Shown: one piece after another, positions 42,471 to 50,318 of the stretch
Numbering within the stretch: position 1 is the stretch's first letter
How the letters are laid out: each line of letters begins with the position of its first letter
Assembly (NCBI GenBank): GCA_016713505.1
Contig: JADJPA010000002.1
Span: 62,001-126,000 of the forward strand
Length of the DNA stretch: 64,000 nucleotides
Source: Candidatus Competibacteraceae bacterium
Lineage (GTDB): Bacteria > Pseudomonadota > Gammaproteobacteria > Competibacterales > Competibacteraceae
Direction of reading: 5' to 3'
Notes under the pieces: generated by a model
Database searches by the model: none
What the model saw: the letters and a program-made list of their open reading frames with translations, nothing else
Told to the model about the DNA's origin: nothing
Position numbers and translations under genes: made by a program

Positions 42471-44687
42471 TCAATATCCCGTTCCATATCCAGACAACAG
42501 GCCGTTGGTGGAGATGGTACCAGTAACCCAGAGGCTCGGCAATTCACTTAAAGTAACGCTTTGATTAGTTTCGCTAGGTTGTGTGTTGCCGCCTGTGTTG
42601 TTAAGGATATTAAGCAGGCCTCCGTTCGGGTTCAAAACTGCGATCCAGTATTTGGTCCCAGCAGCGACCGGGACGACAGGCAGGCGAACCTCATTCCAAC
42701 CGCTTACTTTAATCCAGGTATCGTCCCAACCTGTGATGAGCTTGCCGGGATGGCCATTATTATCCGTGTAAACCCCTGCAATTAAGCGGGTCGCAGTTGA
42801 GGTTTTATCGACGTATATAGTGAGATTGCTGATTGAACCCGTACTCGCGGCCGTAGCCTGAAACGCCGCTGCCATGCCTTTAGAGATAGAGTAACTAGCT
42901 GAACCAATGGCCTTTTCACCCAGCAGCACTTTCGCCGGCGAAGAGGTGGCGATAGGGGTTTTCATATCGGTGGCAAGCTCGCTCGCACTCAAGGCACGAT
43001 TGTAGATACGAACTTCGTCGATGTAGCCCTTGAAAAACTCGCCCCAAGTTGCGCTGCCGCCGATGCGCAGCACGCCGTTGGTGACATCGATTCCACCGGT
43101 TTGCGGCTGGCTGGAGACTTGAGCGCCGTTGACATAGAGCTTGAGTGTAGAGCCATCGTAAGTGGCAGCCAAGTGCGTCCACTGGTTGGCGCTTACTGCG
43201 GGACCACCATACAGCTTACGCCAGTCTGTGGTGTAGACGGCGGCTTCGGGCTGATTGAGGTCAGAATTAGCGGCCAGATAATATGCGGCTCCAAACCCGG
43301 AGGGTTGTTCCTTGTTGACCACGGTCTGCCAACCGGTACCGGTCATGGCGGCGGTCGGATAAACCCACGCCTCCAGCGTCATGCCAGTGGTTAGGTCCAA
43401 CGTGTTGGAATCATTGACGGTTATCCAGTCATCGATTCCATCAAAGGAAGCAGCTTGACCAAATTTTCCTTTTGCGACGCGAATCGTACCGCGTGTGGTG
43501 CCATGATTTCCTTTGCCGGACGCATCCACCATGGTGGCGCCATAGCCTTCTTCGAAATTGTAGGCGGCGACCAGTCCGTTAGAACCCGTGCTCGTAGCGG
43601 CGTTGACCGTGATGGTTTGGGTCTTGGTGCTCGGGGTCGTGCCGGTCGGGCCAGTGGCGGTCAGTGTTACAGTATAGGTGCCGGCATTGGCGTAAGTATG
43701 TGAGGGGCTCTGCGCGGTGCTGGTGTTGCTTTGACTGGCGGCATCGCCGAAGTTCCACGCATAACTGAGTACGGTGCCGGTGGAGGTATTAGCGAAGGTG
43801 GTCGCCAAAGGCGCGACGCCAGTGCTGGGGCTTGCGGTGAAGCTGGCCGCGGGCGCCGTGGCGCTTGCCGAAATGGTCTTGGTGGTCGTGCTGCTGCCGC
43901 TTGCGTTAGTGACCGTGAGCTTCACGGTATACGTGCCCGCCGAATTGTAGGTTTTGGCGACACTTTGAGCCGTGCTGGTGGTGCCGTCGCCCAAATCCCA
44001 GGAGCGGCTGGCGACCGTGCCAGTCGAGGTGTCTTTCAAGGTGACCAGCAGCGGCGCGGTTCCAGAGATCGGAGTGGCGCTCATGCTGGCGACAGGAGCG
44101 GCGGCTACCGGCGTCGTCACCGAAATGGTCTTGGTCGCGGTGGCGCTGCCGCCCGGACCGGTGGCGTTGAGCGTGACCGTATAGGTGCCGGCGGTCGAGT
44201 AGGTCTTGGCGGGATTCTGAGCGGTGCTGGTGGTACCGTCGCCAAAGTTCCAGGTGCGGCTGGTAATGTTACCCGTCGAGCCGTCAGTGAAGTTGACCGT
44301 CACCGGCGCGGCGCCCGATGTTTTATCCGCTGTGAAGCTCGCGCTCGGGGCTGCAACGGTGAGTGTCTTGGTGACTTCATTGGAAAAAGCACTTTCGACG
44401 CCAGCGCTATCGTAGGCCTTCACTGCAAAGTAATACGTGGCGCCATCGCTGAGATTGTCTATGGTTGCCGTGGTCGCGGTACCGGCGTTGGTGTTGACCG
44501 AATAGGTTTTGCTGGCGGTGCCGTAGTAAACGCGATAGCCCGCCGCCGGGCCGCTGCTGGGGTCCCAGGTCAGACTGGCTTGACCGGCGAAGACGTTAGT
44601 TGTGATCAAAAACAAAGCTAAGCTCAACCCTCCTGGCATGTGCCGGACTGAGTTGAACCGCGTTGGTGCTGAAGTTGTGATAGACAT
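42471..44687 (-). CDS. Secreted multidomain matrix protein (FN3, three PKD, LamG)
   Basis: The 738-residue protein has an N-terminal signal peptide (hydrophobic stretch GGLSLALFLITTNVFAG). Then come an FN3-like domain (about 36-112, ASLTWDPSSGPAAGYRVYYG), three PKD domains (about 115-193, 196-275, 276-365, with WNFGDGTTS, WDLGDGTTS and WNFGDA), a LamG/concanavalin-like domain (about 372-580, LVAAYNFEEG to DEVRIYNRALSASELA) and a C-terminal beta domain of about 150 residues seen in other secreted enzymes and binding proteins. No membrane anchor or PEP-CTERM tail was seen. GGAG lies 10 bases upstream of ATG 44687. The leader contains a c-di-GMP-I riboswitch. It is probably a carbohydrate-binding matrix protein or adhesin. 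Confidence 0.85.
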   Translation of the reverse strand: MSITTSAPTRFNSVRHMPGGLSLALFLITTNVFAGQASLTWDPSSGPAAGYRVYYGTASKTYSVNTNAGTATTATIDNLSDGATYYFAVKAYDSAGVESAFSNEVTKTLTVAAPSASFTADKTSGAAPVTVNFTDGSTGNITSRTWNFGDGTTSTAQNPAKTYSTAGTYTVTLNATGPGGSATATKTISVTTPVAAAPVASMSATPISGTAPLLVTLKDTSTGTVASRSWDLGDGTTSTAQSVAKTYNSAGTYTVKLTVTNASGSSTTTKTISASATAPAASFTASPSTGVAPLATTFANTSTGTVLSYAWNFGDAASQSNTSTAQSPSHTYANAGTYTVTLTATGPTGTTPSTKTQTITVNAATSTGSNGLVAAYNFEEGYGATMVDASGKGNHGTTRGTIRVAKGKFGQAASFDGIDDWITVNDSNTLDLTTGMTLEAWVYPTAAMTGTGWQTVVNKEQPSGFGAAYYLAANSDLNQPEAAVYTTDWRKLYGGPAVSANQWTHLAATYDGSTLKLYVNGAQVSSQPQTGGIDVTNGVLRIGGSATWGEFFKGYIDEVRIYNRALSASELATDMKTPIATSSPAKVLLGEKAIGSASYSISKGMAAAFQATAASTGSISNLTIYVDKTSTATRLIAGVYTDNNGHPGKLITGWDDTWIKVSGWNEVRLPVVPVAAGTKYWIAVLNPNGGLLNILNNTGGNTQPSETNQSVTLSELPSLWVTGTISTNGLLSGYGTGY

Positions 44688-44773
44688 TTATGTAGTTCTC
44701 CTAAGTTAATGTGCCACTCGAACGTGGCCATCTCAGGATCGACTACACGATCACAGAAAAGTATTTCGTTCGC

Positions 44774-44862
44774 TTGGCAACCCTGCGACCATGCTCTATT
44801 TGTATAGAAGTTAGGCCAGTGGCTTTGCGTCGCTACCTTTCGGCAGCTTTGCCTTTTTCAAA
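44774..44862 (-). promoter_or_regulatory. Cyclic-di-GMP-I (GEMM) riboswitch
   Basis: Read on the minus strand, the leader contains AAAAAGGCAAAGCTGCCGAA, then AGGTAGCGACGCAAAGCC, ACTGGCCTAAC, a hairpin region and GGTCGCAGGGTTGCC. These are the conserved parts of the Vc2-type aptamer: the GCAAA turn, a GNRA tetraloop (GAAA) stem, the invariant ACGCAAAGCC, the C-GGCCUAA segment and the closing G-rich P3 strand. It lies 87 bp before the start codon. No terminator with a T-run follows, but GCCAC/GTGGC can form a stem between aptamer and Shine-Dalgarno, so control may be translational. Direction of control is not evident. Confidence 0.9.
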
Positions 44863-44870
44863 CGGGTATT

Positions 44871-44899
44871 AATATATACCTATAAAAATTCGCTTGCAA
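44871..44899 (-). promoter_or_regulatory. Sigma70-like promoter of the riboswitch leader
   Basis: On the minus strand TTGCAA (44894-44899) and TATATT (44871-44876) are separated by 17 bp, and the riboswitch begins about 9 bp after the -10 box. The position is right for a transcript starting just before the aptamer. Confidence 0.6.
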
Positions 44900-45162
44900 T
44901 GGCTGGTAGCAATTTTTTTGAGTAATTTGATAATAAATATGACAATGAATAAAAAATTAGGCAATGCGGTCCAAATTGAGCCGGTTGACTTGTTAAAACA
45001 ATATATCTAGTGCATAGATTCAAATAATTGTTTTAAAAGGTATTTTATAAAATTCGACCGTAATGAAAGCGCCGACGCTTGATTCTTCAGCGCTCGAATT
45101 GCACCATCTGGATTCGACGGGTGGGTGAGGTCTGAATCAAGCGCAGATTGGGAGAGTGGGAA

Positions 45163-45852
45163 ATGAATAGCGCGCTGTGGGTCACGGGGCTTGCCGGCGC
45201 CGTCTTTGTCATCAGCCATCTCGGCTTATCCAGCGCGGCCGTGCGGGGTCGGTTGGTTGGTCGCTTGGGGGAGAAGGGGTTCTTAGGCGTCTATTCACTG
45301 GTCGCCTTTCTGGTGTTGGGGGCGATGATCGCGGCATACCGCCAGTCCTCCCACACGGTTTTTCTTTGGGTGCCTGGCCACGGCTTGCGCCATTTGCCCT
45401 TGTTGGTGATGCCGGTGGCGTTGACGTTGCTCGCGGGCGGCTTACTGACGCCGAACCCTTCGGCGGTGGGGATGACCGCAGCGCTCGATCAGGCTGAGCC
45501 GGCGCGCGGTGTATTGCGGGTTACCCGGCATCCGCTGATGTGGGGTGTGGCGCTGTGGGCGGCCAGCCATATTTTGGCGAACGGCGATTTGGCAGCGCTG
45601 TTGTTCTTCGGCGGCTTTTTATTGACGGCGCTACTGGGTTCGCTGCACCTCGACCGTCGGATGGCTGGCGAACAGGGAGAGCGCTGGCGGCTTTTTGACG
45701 CCGCCACCTCTTATCTGCCATTTGGCGCGCTGTTGAGCGGCCGCCAGCGTTGGTCCTGGAGCGAACTGCGCCGACCGGCGCTGTGGGGATTGGGCGCGTT
45801 CGTTCTATTGCTTTTATTACATCCGTTTTTGTTTGGTGTCCGGCCTTATTAA
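45163..45852 (+). CDS. NnrU-family membrane protein
   Basis: From ATG 45163, behind GGAGAG, the protein has 229 residues with about six hydrophobic helices. The family hallmark RVTRHPLMWGVALWAASHILANGD near 117-140 (Arg-His-Pro-x-x-x-Gly) is the NnrU/isoprenylcysteine methyltransferase-like motif. NnrU proteins were named from denitrification gene clusters and are poorly understood; no nitrogen-oxide genes are seen here. It marks the return to GC-rich chromosomal DNA. Confidence 0.85.
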   Translation: MNSALWVTGLAGAVFVISHLGLSSAAVRGRLVGRLGEKGFLGVYSLVAFLVLGAMIAAYRQSSHTVFLWVPGHGLRHLPLLVMPVALTLLAGGLLTPNPSAVGMTAALDQAEPARGVLRVTRHPLMWGVALWAASHILANGDLAALLFFGGFLLTALLGSLHLDRRMAGEQGERWRLFDAATSYLPFGALLSGRQRWSWSELRRPALWGLGAFVLLLLLHPFLFGVRPY

Positions 45853-45901
45853 AGGCTGGCTAGTCTGGGACACAGAACTGTTTTCAAAGGGAATTTCAGG
45901 C

Positions 45902-45929
45902 AAAAAAAAGCCGCTGGCGAACCAGCGGC
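45902..45929 (-). terminator. Strong Rho-independent terminator on the minus strand
   Basis: GCCGCTGG (45910-45917) pairs perfectly with CCAGCGGC (45922-45929) around the CGAA (minus strand TTCG) tetraloop, and on the minus strand the stem is followed by eight T. There is no T-run on the plus strand. The nearest upstream minus-strand gene, mmuM, is 1.3 kb away and separated by an IS1 element, so it may end a short RNA instead. Confidence 0.85.
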
Positions 45930-46008
45930 AAGCTCACTTGGGAGGATGTCAACCCAAACCACTAGAGGAGAGTGCGCCTGTCCTAACCACCCGGCGCTAG
46001 GTGGTGAC
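45902..46008 (-). ncRNA. Candidate small RNA ending at the terminator
   Basis: On the minus strand a stem ACCACC/GGTGGT (45986-46005), a single-stranded C-rich stretch with CTCTCCTC and ATCCTCCC, and the terminator follow one another. CCUCC in a loop is typical of small RNAs that pair with ribosome-binding sites. No promoter could be fixed. The 245 bp between this and the IS1 element hold only a weak 45-codon frame. The call is inference from structure. Confidence 0.3.
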
Positions 46009-46253
46009 CGTACGCGCTGCTAGCGATATCGCGCGTGTTTGTCCTGATGATCGGTCCCGATCAAAATTCTTGAGGGCAAGGTTTTTAAACTTTTCTGCCC
46101 GACTCGTCGGTTCGCCTGACGATGTGTTGCCGTGCCGCGGCGAACTGACTGACTATGAGTTCTATAGAAGCATTTACCGTGCCAAACGTTCGGAATCCGA
46201 TGATCGCGCGGATTGACGACATGTTCGAACGTTGTAGCACCCGTTTTCTAGGT

Positions 46254-47047
46254 GAGAGTCCTAACTTAAGATAGATATCATGATTATGAATGCGAAAAGG
46301 GCATGACCACCAGAAGGGAGAATGCCATGACCGAGGTTGTCTGCAAACGTTGCCAGGGAACGGATCACGTAAAAAACGGTGTTGTTCGCGGGTTGCAGCG
46401 CTATCGCTGCAAGGCGTGCGGATGCAATTTCACGGCAACGAAAGCGCGGGGATGCCTGCGGCAGCGAAGGCGCTGGCGACCCTTCTTTATGCGATGGGCA
46501 ACATGAGTTTCTGCGGCATCGCCCGTCTTTTGGGCGTCAGCGACGTTGCCGTTTTGAAGTGGATAAGGAAAGAGGCAGAAGCTTTGCCAGCACCGGAAAT
46601 GCCCGCCAACGTTGAGGTTGTGATGCTCGACGAGATGCATCACTTTCTTAAAAAAGACAGAAAAACTATGGCTTTGGCGAGCGTATGACCCTATCGAGCG
46701 GCGAGCTCTTCCCTGGGTTTTGGGTCGGCGTGATGATGCAACCTGCCGAGAGCACCTCGGAAAAATCGGAATCGAAGGCCATACGTTCGTGACCGACGAC
46801 TGGGAGGGGTTCCACCGCAACATTCCCGAAGGCCAACTCTTCACTGGCAAGGATTTGACCTTTCCCATCGAGCAAGACAACAGCAACCTCCGGCATTATC
46901 TGGCGCGGTTCCGACGCCGCACCAAGGTCGTTTCAAAATCGAAGAAGATGGTCGATCTGTCCCTGCGCCTTCACCATCATGTGCGCGACTCCAAAAACTA
47001 CGCCGCCCTCGCCGCCGTCTTCTTATCTATCTTAAGTTAGGACTCTC
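46254..47047 (+). mobile_element. IS1-family insertion sequence with perfect ends and target duplication
   Basis: The 794-bp element is bounded by perfect inverted repeats of at least 23 bp beginning GAGAGTCCTAACTTAAGATA. An 8-bp direct repeat TTCTAGGT flanks it (46246-46253 and 47048-47055), as expected of IS1. Perfect ends and duplication point to a fairly recent insertion, although its transposase frame is broken. Confidence 0.9.
46327..47040 (+). pseudogene. IS1-type transposase with two frameshifts
   Basis: Starting at ATG 46327, MTEVVCKRCQGTDHVKNGVV, RYRCKACGCNFTA gives the InsA-like zinc finger. Near 46450 the frame must shift to continue MPAAAKALATLLYAMGNMSF and the helix-turn-helix ARLLGVSDVAVLKWI. 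At an A-run near 46650 it shifts again to read LWLWRAYDPIERRALPWVLG, HTFVTDDWEGFHR and DNSNLRHYLARFRRRTKVVS, the InsB-like catalytic part with the final SKSKKMVDLSLRLHHH. Removing one A from the A6 run would restore the second junction. Both shifts look like mutations; IS1 elements use a -1 programmed shift, which this is not. Confidence 0.75.
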
Positions 47048-47213
47048 TTCTAGGTTAAGGGTTTATGAAACCGCAGATGCGCGATTCACATTGAAACGAG
47101 GCGGGCCATTTTGGTCGGTTCAGCATGACTGGCGCGACGAAACTCGTTAGCCGGTATCAGGCGCTCGCGGCGCTAATGGGAGGGAAATTGCAGCCGGTTG
47201 GCGCGATAGAAGG

Positions 47214-48167
47214 TTAAAGGCGCGGTTCGGGCAGGCGGCGGACCCAAGCGGCTAATGCAGCGGTATGCTCGGGCGTAGTGCGACAGCAGCCTCCGATCAA
47301 TCGGGCACCACCGGCATACCAGCCCTGAGCGGCCGTCGAAAACTCGGCACAGCTGGCGGTTCCTGCCCAGCAACGGCGGTCGGGGTGATAGGTTTCACCC
47401 GAGTTCGGATAGACCACGATAGGTTTTCGAGTGACGGAGGCGATGGCGTGAACCAGAGCTGGAATGTATTGCGGGGCGGTGCAATTTACGCCTACGGCGA
47501 CCACTTGCGGTTGATCGTCCAGCCATGCCGCGCAGTCGGCCAAGCGTTCGCCGTGGCAGGTATGAGCGCCGTCGCGGGCACTGAAGCTGATCCAGGCGGC
47601 GGCGTCGGGAAATTCAGCCAACAACCGCGCCAACGCCCGCGCTTCGATAAGACAAGGTAACGTCTCGCAAGCCAGTAGGTCGGGACCGGCTTCAAGCAAG
47701 GTGGCCAGCCGCAACCGGTGAAAATTCATCAATTCAGTTTCACCCAAGCCATAATCGCCCCGATACTCCGACCCATCCGCTAAAAACGCGCCGTAAGGTC
47801 CTAGCGAAGCCGCCACCAACGGACGAGGTCGGCTGTTGCGGTTGGCCGGTTCCCGCCAAAATTCATCGCGGGCTTCCAAGGCCAGCCGCACCGAGCACCG
47901 CAGCAAAGCAAGGCTTTCTTCGCGCCCGAGACCGCGCCGCCTGAAACCTTCGACGGTAGCCTGATAGCTGGCGGTGATCGCGATATCGGCCCCGGCGCGA
48001 AAATAATCCAAATGGATCTGCCGGATCAGTTCGGGGGCTTCGAGCAACACCTTAGCCGACCACAGCGGATCGCGCAGATCGCAACCTCGGCGTTCGAGTT
48101 CGGTGGCGAGCGCACCGTCCAGAACCAACATTGGAAACTGTCGCAGCAGTTCCGCAAGCAGATTCAT
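47214..48167 (-). CDS. mmuM: Homocysteine S-methyltransferase
   Basis: This 317-residue zinc enzyme is predicted to transfer a methyl group from S-methylmethionine or S-adenosylmethionine to homocysteine. MLVLDGALATELERRGCDL at residues 13-31, ASYQATVEGF, AASLGPYGAFLADGSEYRG, VGVNCTAPQ (first zinc cysteine near 218) and ARLIGGCCRTTPEH (two further cysteines near 286-287) are the complete MmuM signature. It starts 4 bp inside the end of the small membrane protein gene (ATGA overlap), so they are co-transcribed. Confidence 0.92.
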   Translation of the reverse strand: MNLLAELLRQFPMLVLDGALATELERRGCDLRDPLWSAKVLLEAPELIRQIHLDYFRAGADIAITASYQATVEGFRRRGLGREESLALLRCSVRLALEARDEFWREPANRNSRPRPLVAASLGPYGAFLADGSEYRGDYGLGETELMNFHRLRLATLLEAGPDLLACETLPCLIEARALARLLAEFPDAAAWISFSARDGAHTCHGERLADCAAWLDDQPQVVAVGVNCTAPQYIPALVHAIASVTRKPIVVYPNSGETYHPDRRCWAGTASCAEFSTAAQGWYAGGARLIGGCCRTTPEHTAALAAWVRRLPEPRL

Positions 48168-48391
48168 CGTTCGGGGTCTTGGCCGGCGCGCCGCGTGGCG
48201 GCGTCCTGCATAAACCGGTCGAGATTCTGGGAAAAGGCTTTTACATCCTGAGGGCGGGTCGGTATCGCCGGTGCGGTTAGGGTGCTCGGCGTCGGTTCGG
48301 GCGCCACCAAAACCGGCGCTTTACGATCCAGCCATTGCATCAAACTGAGGCCCATTACGGCTACCACTACCAGCAATAACAACACGCGCAT
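48164..48391 (-). CDS. Small single-pass membrane protein of unknown function
   Basis: This 75-residue protein has one N-terminal hydrophobic helix (MRVLLLLVVVAVMGLSLMQW), a proline/threonine-rich linker (PEPTPSTLTAPAIPTRP) and a charged tail (FSQNLDRFMQDAATRRAGQD). It overlaps mmuM by four bases and follows the small exported protein after 12 bp. The layout suggests a membrane-anchored periplasmic peptide. I do not recognise a family. Confidence 0.65.
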   Translation of the reverse strand: MRVLLLLVVVAVMGLSLMQWLDRKAPVLVAPEPTPSTLTAPAIPTRPQDVKAFSQNLDRFMQDAATRRAGQDPER

Positions 48392-48403
48392 GGCAATTTA
48401 CCG

Positions 48404-48730
48404 TCACCGCGTTTGACGATTGAAGCGTTGATAGCAAGTGTCGAAGCCATATCCGCTCATGCAGCGCTCGAAATCCGCACAAAATGCGTCCCCGTAAGCG
48501 GCGGCGCAGGTGTAGGGATCGTAGCTGTCGGAGCTGACCTTGGAAACGGGCGCTCCAACCGCTTCGGTGTTCGGTGGGTTGACTTCCAATACCACGCTGG
48601 CGATTTCTGTGCGGACGGAGATGGGGGCTAACAGCCCGTCGCTGTCCGCCGCTTTACTCGATCCGGCACAAATGGCGATCAAACCGATGACCGCCGCCAG
48701 CGACCATTTTACTCTTGCTTGCAGCGCCAT
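48404..48730 (-). CDS. Small exported cysteine-containing protein
   Basis: I take ATG 48730, giving 108 residues with a signal peptide (WSLAAVIGLIAICAGSSKAA); an open frame further upstream lacks support. The mature part ends with CAAAYGDAFCADFERCMSGY and GFDTCYQRF, four regularly spaced cysteines that could form two disulphides or bind a metal. It stands at the head of a small operon with a membrane peptide and mmuM. Function unknown. Confidence 0.6.
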   Translation of the reverse strand: MALQARVKWSLAAVIGLIAICAGSSKAADSDGLLAPISVRTEIASVVLEVNPPNTEAVGAPVSKVSSDSYDPYTCAAAYGDAFCADFERCMSGYGFDTCYQRFNRQTR

Positions 48731-48959
48731 CGTATGCTCTCCACCACCCACGGACTGTTGGTAATCGGCTATCCGGCCGGGAAATCGGCTCGAATGAATG
48801 AGATTCTCTAGGTCTATGCAGGTGTTGTGCCGTCCGTGAGGAGCCACTGACAGGGCCATCACTTTTGAAGTGCTGTAGAAAATTCACCTCGGTCTGTTAA
48901 TAACCTTGGTCTGTTAATAAAAGAACCGGGAGGGTCAAAATTTTGACTGCCCGTGGAAA

Positions 48960-49634
48960 TTAGGGGTTAGAAAGCTCGGGCGGGGTCGCGAGCCGATAAA
49001 AGCGGATGCGCTCGGCGGGTAGCAGCGTTCCGCCGATGGCCACCGCGCCGATGAAGCGTAATGCCCGGTTTGCTTCCCAGGATGGCAAGGGGCCGCGCGC
49101 CTGAGCGGAGCGGGGGTAATAAAAATTGACCACCAACGATAGGCCGTGACGGCGTTCCCAATCCGTCTGGATGAACGGATTATCTTGTCCTTGCAAGGCG
49201 ATGCGCGCGGCGTCCAGCGCTTGTCGCCAGCTCGTCGGGTCTCGTGGGCATAGAAAGTCCCGCGAAAACGGCGAGCGAACCGATAGGGCGGGATTGAATT
49301 GACCCCGCTTAAAAATCACCCCGGAGACGCCAGCGCCGTAACGTTGCCGCATGGCCGCCGAAGCCTCGCCCAAACGTACCCGGTTCATGGTCCCCCAGGC
49401 GATCGCCTGATACACCCGCCCATCCTCCGCAAAGCCGGTCGAGCGGCTTTCCGCATTGACCAAACGCGCCAGTAGCTCCGCTGGAGCCGCTTGGGTTTTC
49501 AGGACGGCCTCGCCGATCGATTCCCGCGCACCGACCGTCAGGCACGGCGGCAGCGGTGCGGTGCTCGCTCGTTGCGGGAGAATTCCAGCGGTGATGAGGA
49601 CCAATGCTAAAGTAACTGGCTTGAAAGGTTGCAC
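48960..49634 (-). CDS. SleB-like cell-wall hydrolase, exported
   Basis: This 224-residue protein has an N-terminal signal peptide (TLALVLITAGILPQRAST). LLARLVNAESRSTGFAEDGR, YQAIAWGTMNRVRLG and VIFKRGQFNPALS follow the pattern of the Hydrolase_2/SleB family (a catalytic Glu in ArvnAEs, the -NRV- helix and G-QF-). The rest (DAARIALQGQD, NFYYPRSAQ) also fits. It probably cleaves peptidoglycan in the periplasm. It stands alone; the next gene is divergent. Confidence 0.7.
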   Translation of the reverse strand: MQPFKPVTLALVLITAGILPQRASTAPLPPCLTVGARESIGEAVLKTQAAPAELLARLVNAESRSTGFAEDGRVYQAIAWGTMNRVRLGEASAAMRQRYGAGVSGVIFKRGQFNPALSVRSPFSRDFLCPRDPTSWRQALDAARIALQGQDNPFIQTDWERRHGLSLVVNFYYPRSAQARGPLPSWEANRALRFIGAVAIGGTLLPAERIRFYRLATPPELSNP

Positions 49635-49731
49635 GGATGGTCTCCTGCTGGAAATTCTTCGTTCCAGCGGCTGAAGGGGTATTGCCGGAAAGGTGATAGT
49701 GTGCCGGATTTGGAGCAGAGGGCTATTGGCT

Positions 49732-50172
49732 ATGAGTGAAGCAACCGGATCGAGTGGCGGTTTCGATGCCGCGCTCGGGGCGCTGCGCCGTTATCTGATG
49801 GAAAAAGGTAATCTTTTCGACCGCGGCCCGTCTTATGAAGGCGATGGTAAGGTCTTGTCCAGTGTCAAACAAACCGTCCAAATGTATCAGGAGCTGGGTT
49901 ATAGCAAACTGATGGAATTCGGGAATCCGCCGGTCTATGCGGTTTTGGCGCGCGGCCACCGGGAAGTCCATATCTTTCAGCCGCGCGATCCCAAGGTTCG
50001 GGAATGGTTGGAGAACCGCGCGGCCCCCCAGAACGATCCCGCCATGGAAGCTTACTTGCTGGAAAGAGCCGGGTTGCGTGAGAGCGATTTACCGGTCGAT
50101 GATACGCCCCGGCACTTCCATATCAACGAAGTGGATGACGTATTCATCGCCAGTACGGACGATCCCGATTGA
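49732..50172 (+). CDS. Conserved hypothetical protein, 146 residues
   Basis: From ATG 49732 the protein is soluble and acidic, without signal peptide or membrane helix. GALRRYLMEKGNLFDRGPSY and YQELGYSKLMEFGNPPVYAV show mixed alpha/beta character, and the tail HFHINEVDDVFIASTDDPD is strongly acidic. I recognise no family. It lies 146 bp upstream of the DegQ-like protease gene and may be independent of it, since a hairpin lies between. Confidence 0.6.
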   Translation: MSEATGSSGGFDAALGALRRYLMEKGNLFDRGPSYEGDGKVLSSVKQTVQMYQELGYSKLMEFGNPPVYAVLARGHREVHIFQPRDPKVREWLENRAAPQNDPAMEAYLLERAGLRESDLPVDDTPRHFHINEVDDVFIASTDDPD

Positions 50173-50220
50173 AGGGCGACGGGGATCGCTCGGACGGCGC
50201 AAGGCGGAAAAGTTCGGCGC

Positions 50221-50248
50221 GAGCCTTAAGCTTTCCTTAAGGATGCTC
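50221..50248. other. Inverted repeat between the hypothetical gene and degQ
   Basis: CCTTAAG and CTTAAGG form a 7-bp stem with a five-base loop, and GAG/CTC can extend it past a bulge. No T-run follows on either strand, so it could be an operator or a weak terminator. Confidence 0.35.
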
Positions 50249-50318
50249 GGTCACACTAAAGCGCAATGATGGGCTGGATCATTCCCGATTCCAGTCAATG
50301 CACAGGGCAAGAGAGGTG

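Noticed and set aside
43731..44621. A 296-codon plus-strand frame antisense to the PKD region.
   Set aside because: Its Gly/Arg-rich translation is typical of a shadow of PKD/Ser-Thr-rich coding on the other strand; the minus-strand protein has clear domains.
46085..46222. A 45-codon frame on the minus strand before the candidate small RNA.
   Set aside because: No ribosome-binding site, no recognisable motif, and its upstream region is cut by the IS1 element; the length is expected by chance.
46401..46886. A 161-codon frame on the minus strand inside the IS1 element.
   Set aside because: It is antisense to the transposase remnant, and its translation shows no family features.
48890..48925. 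A short repeated GGTCTGTTAATAA before the SleB-like gene end.
   Set aside because: Two copies of 13 bp only; no array, no function seen.
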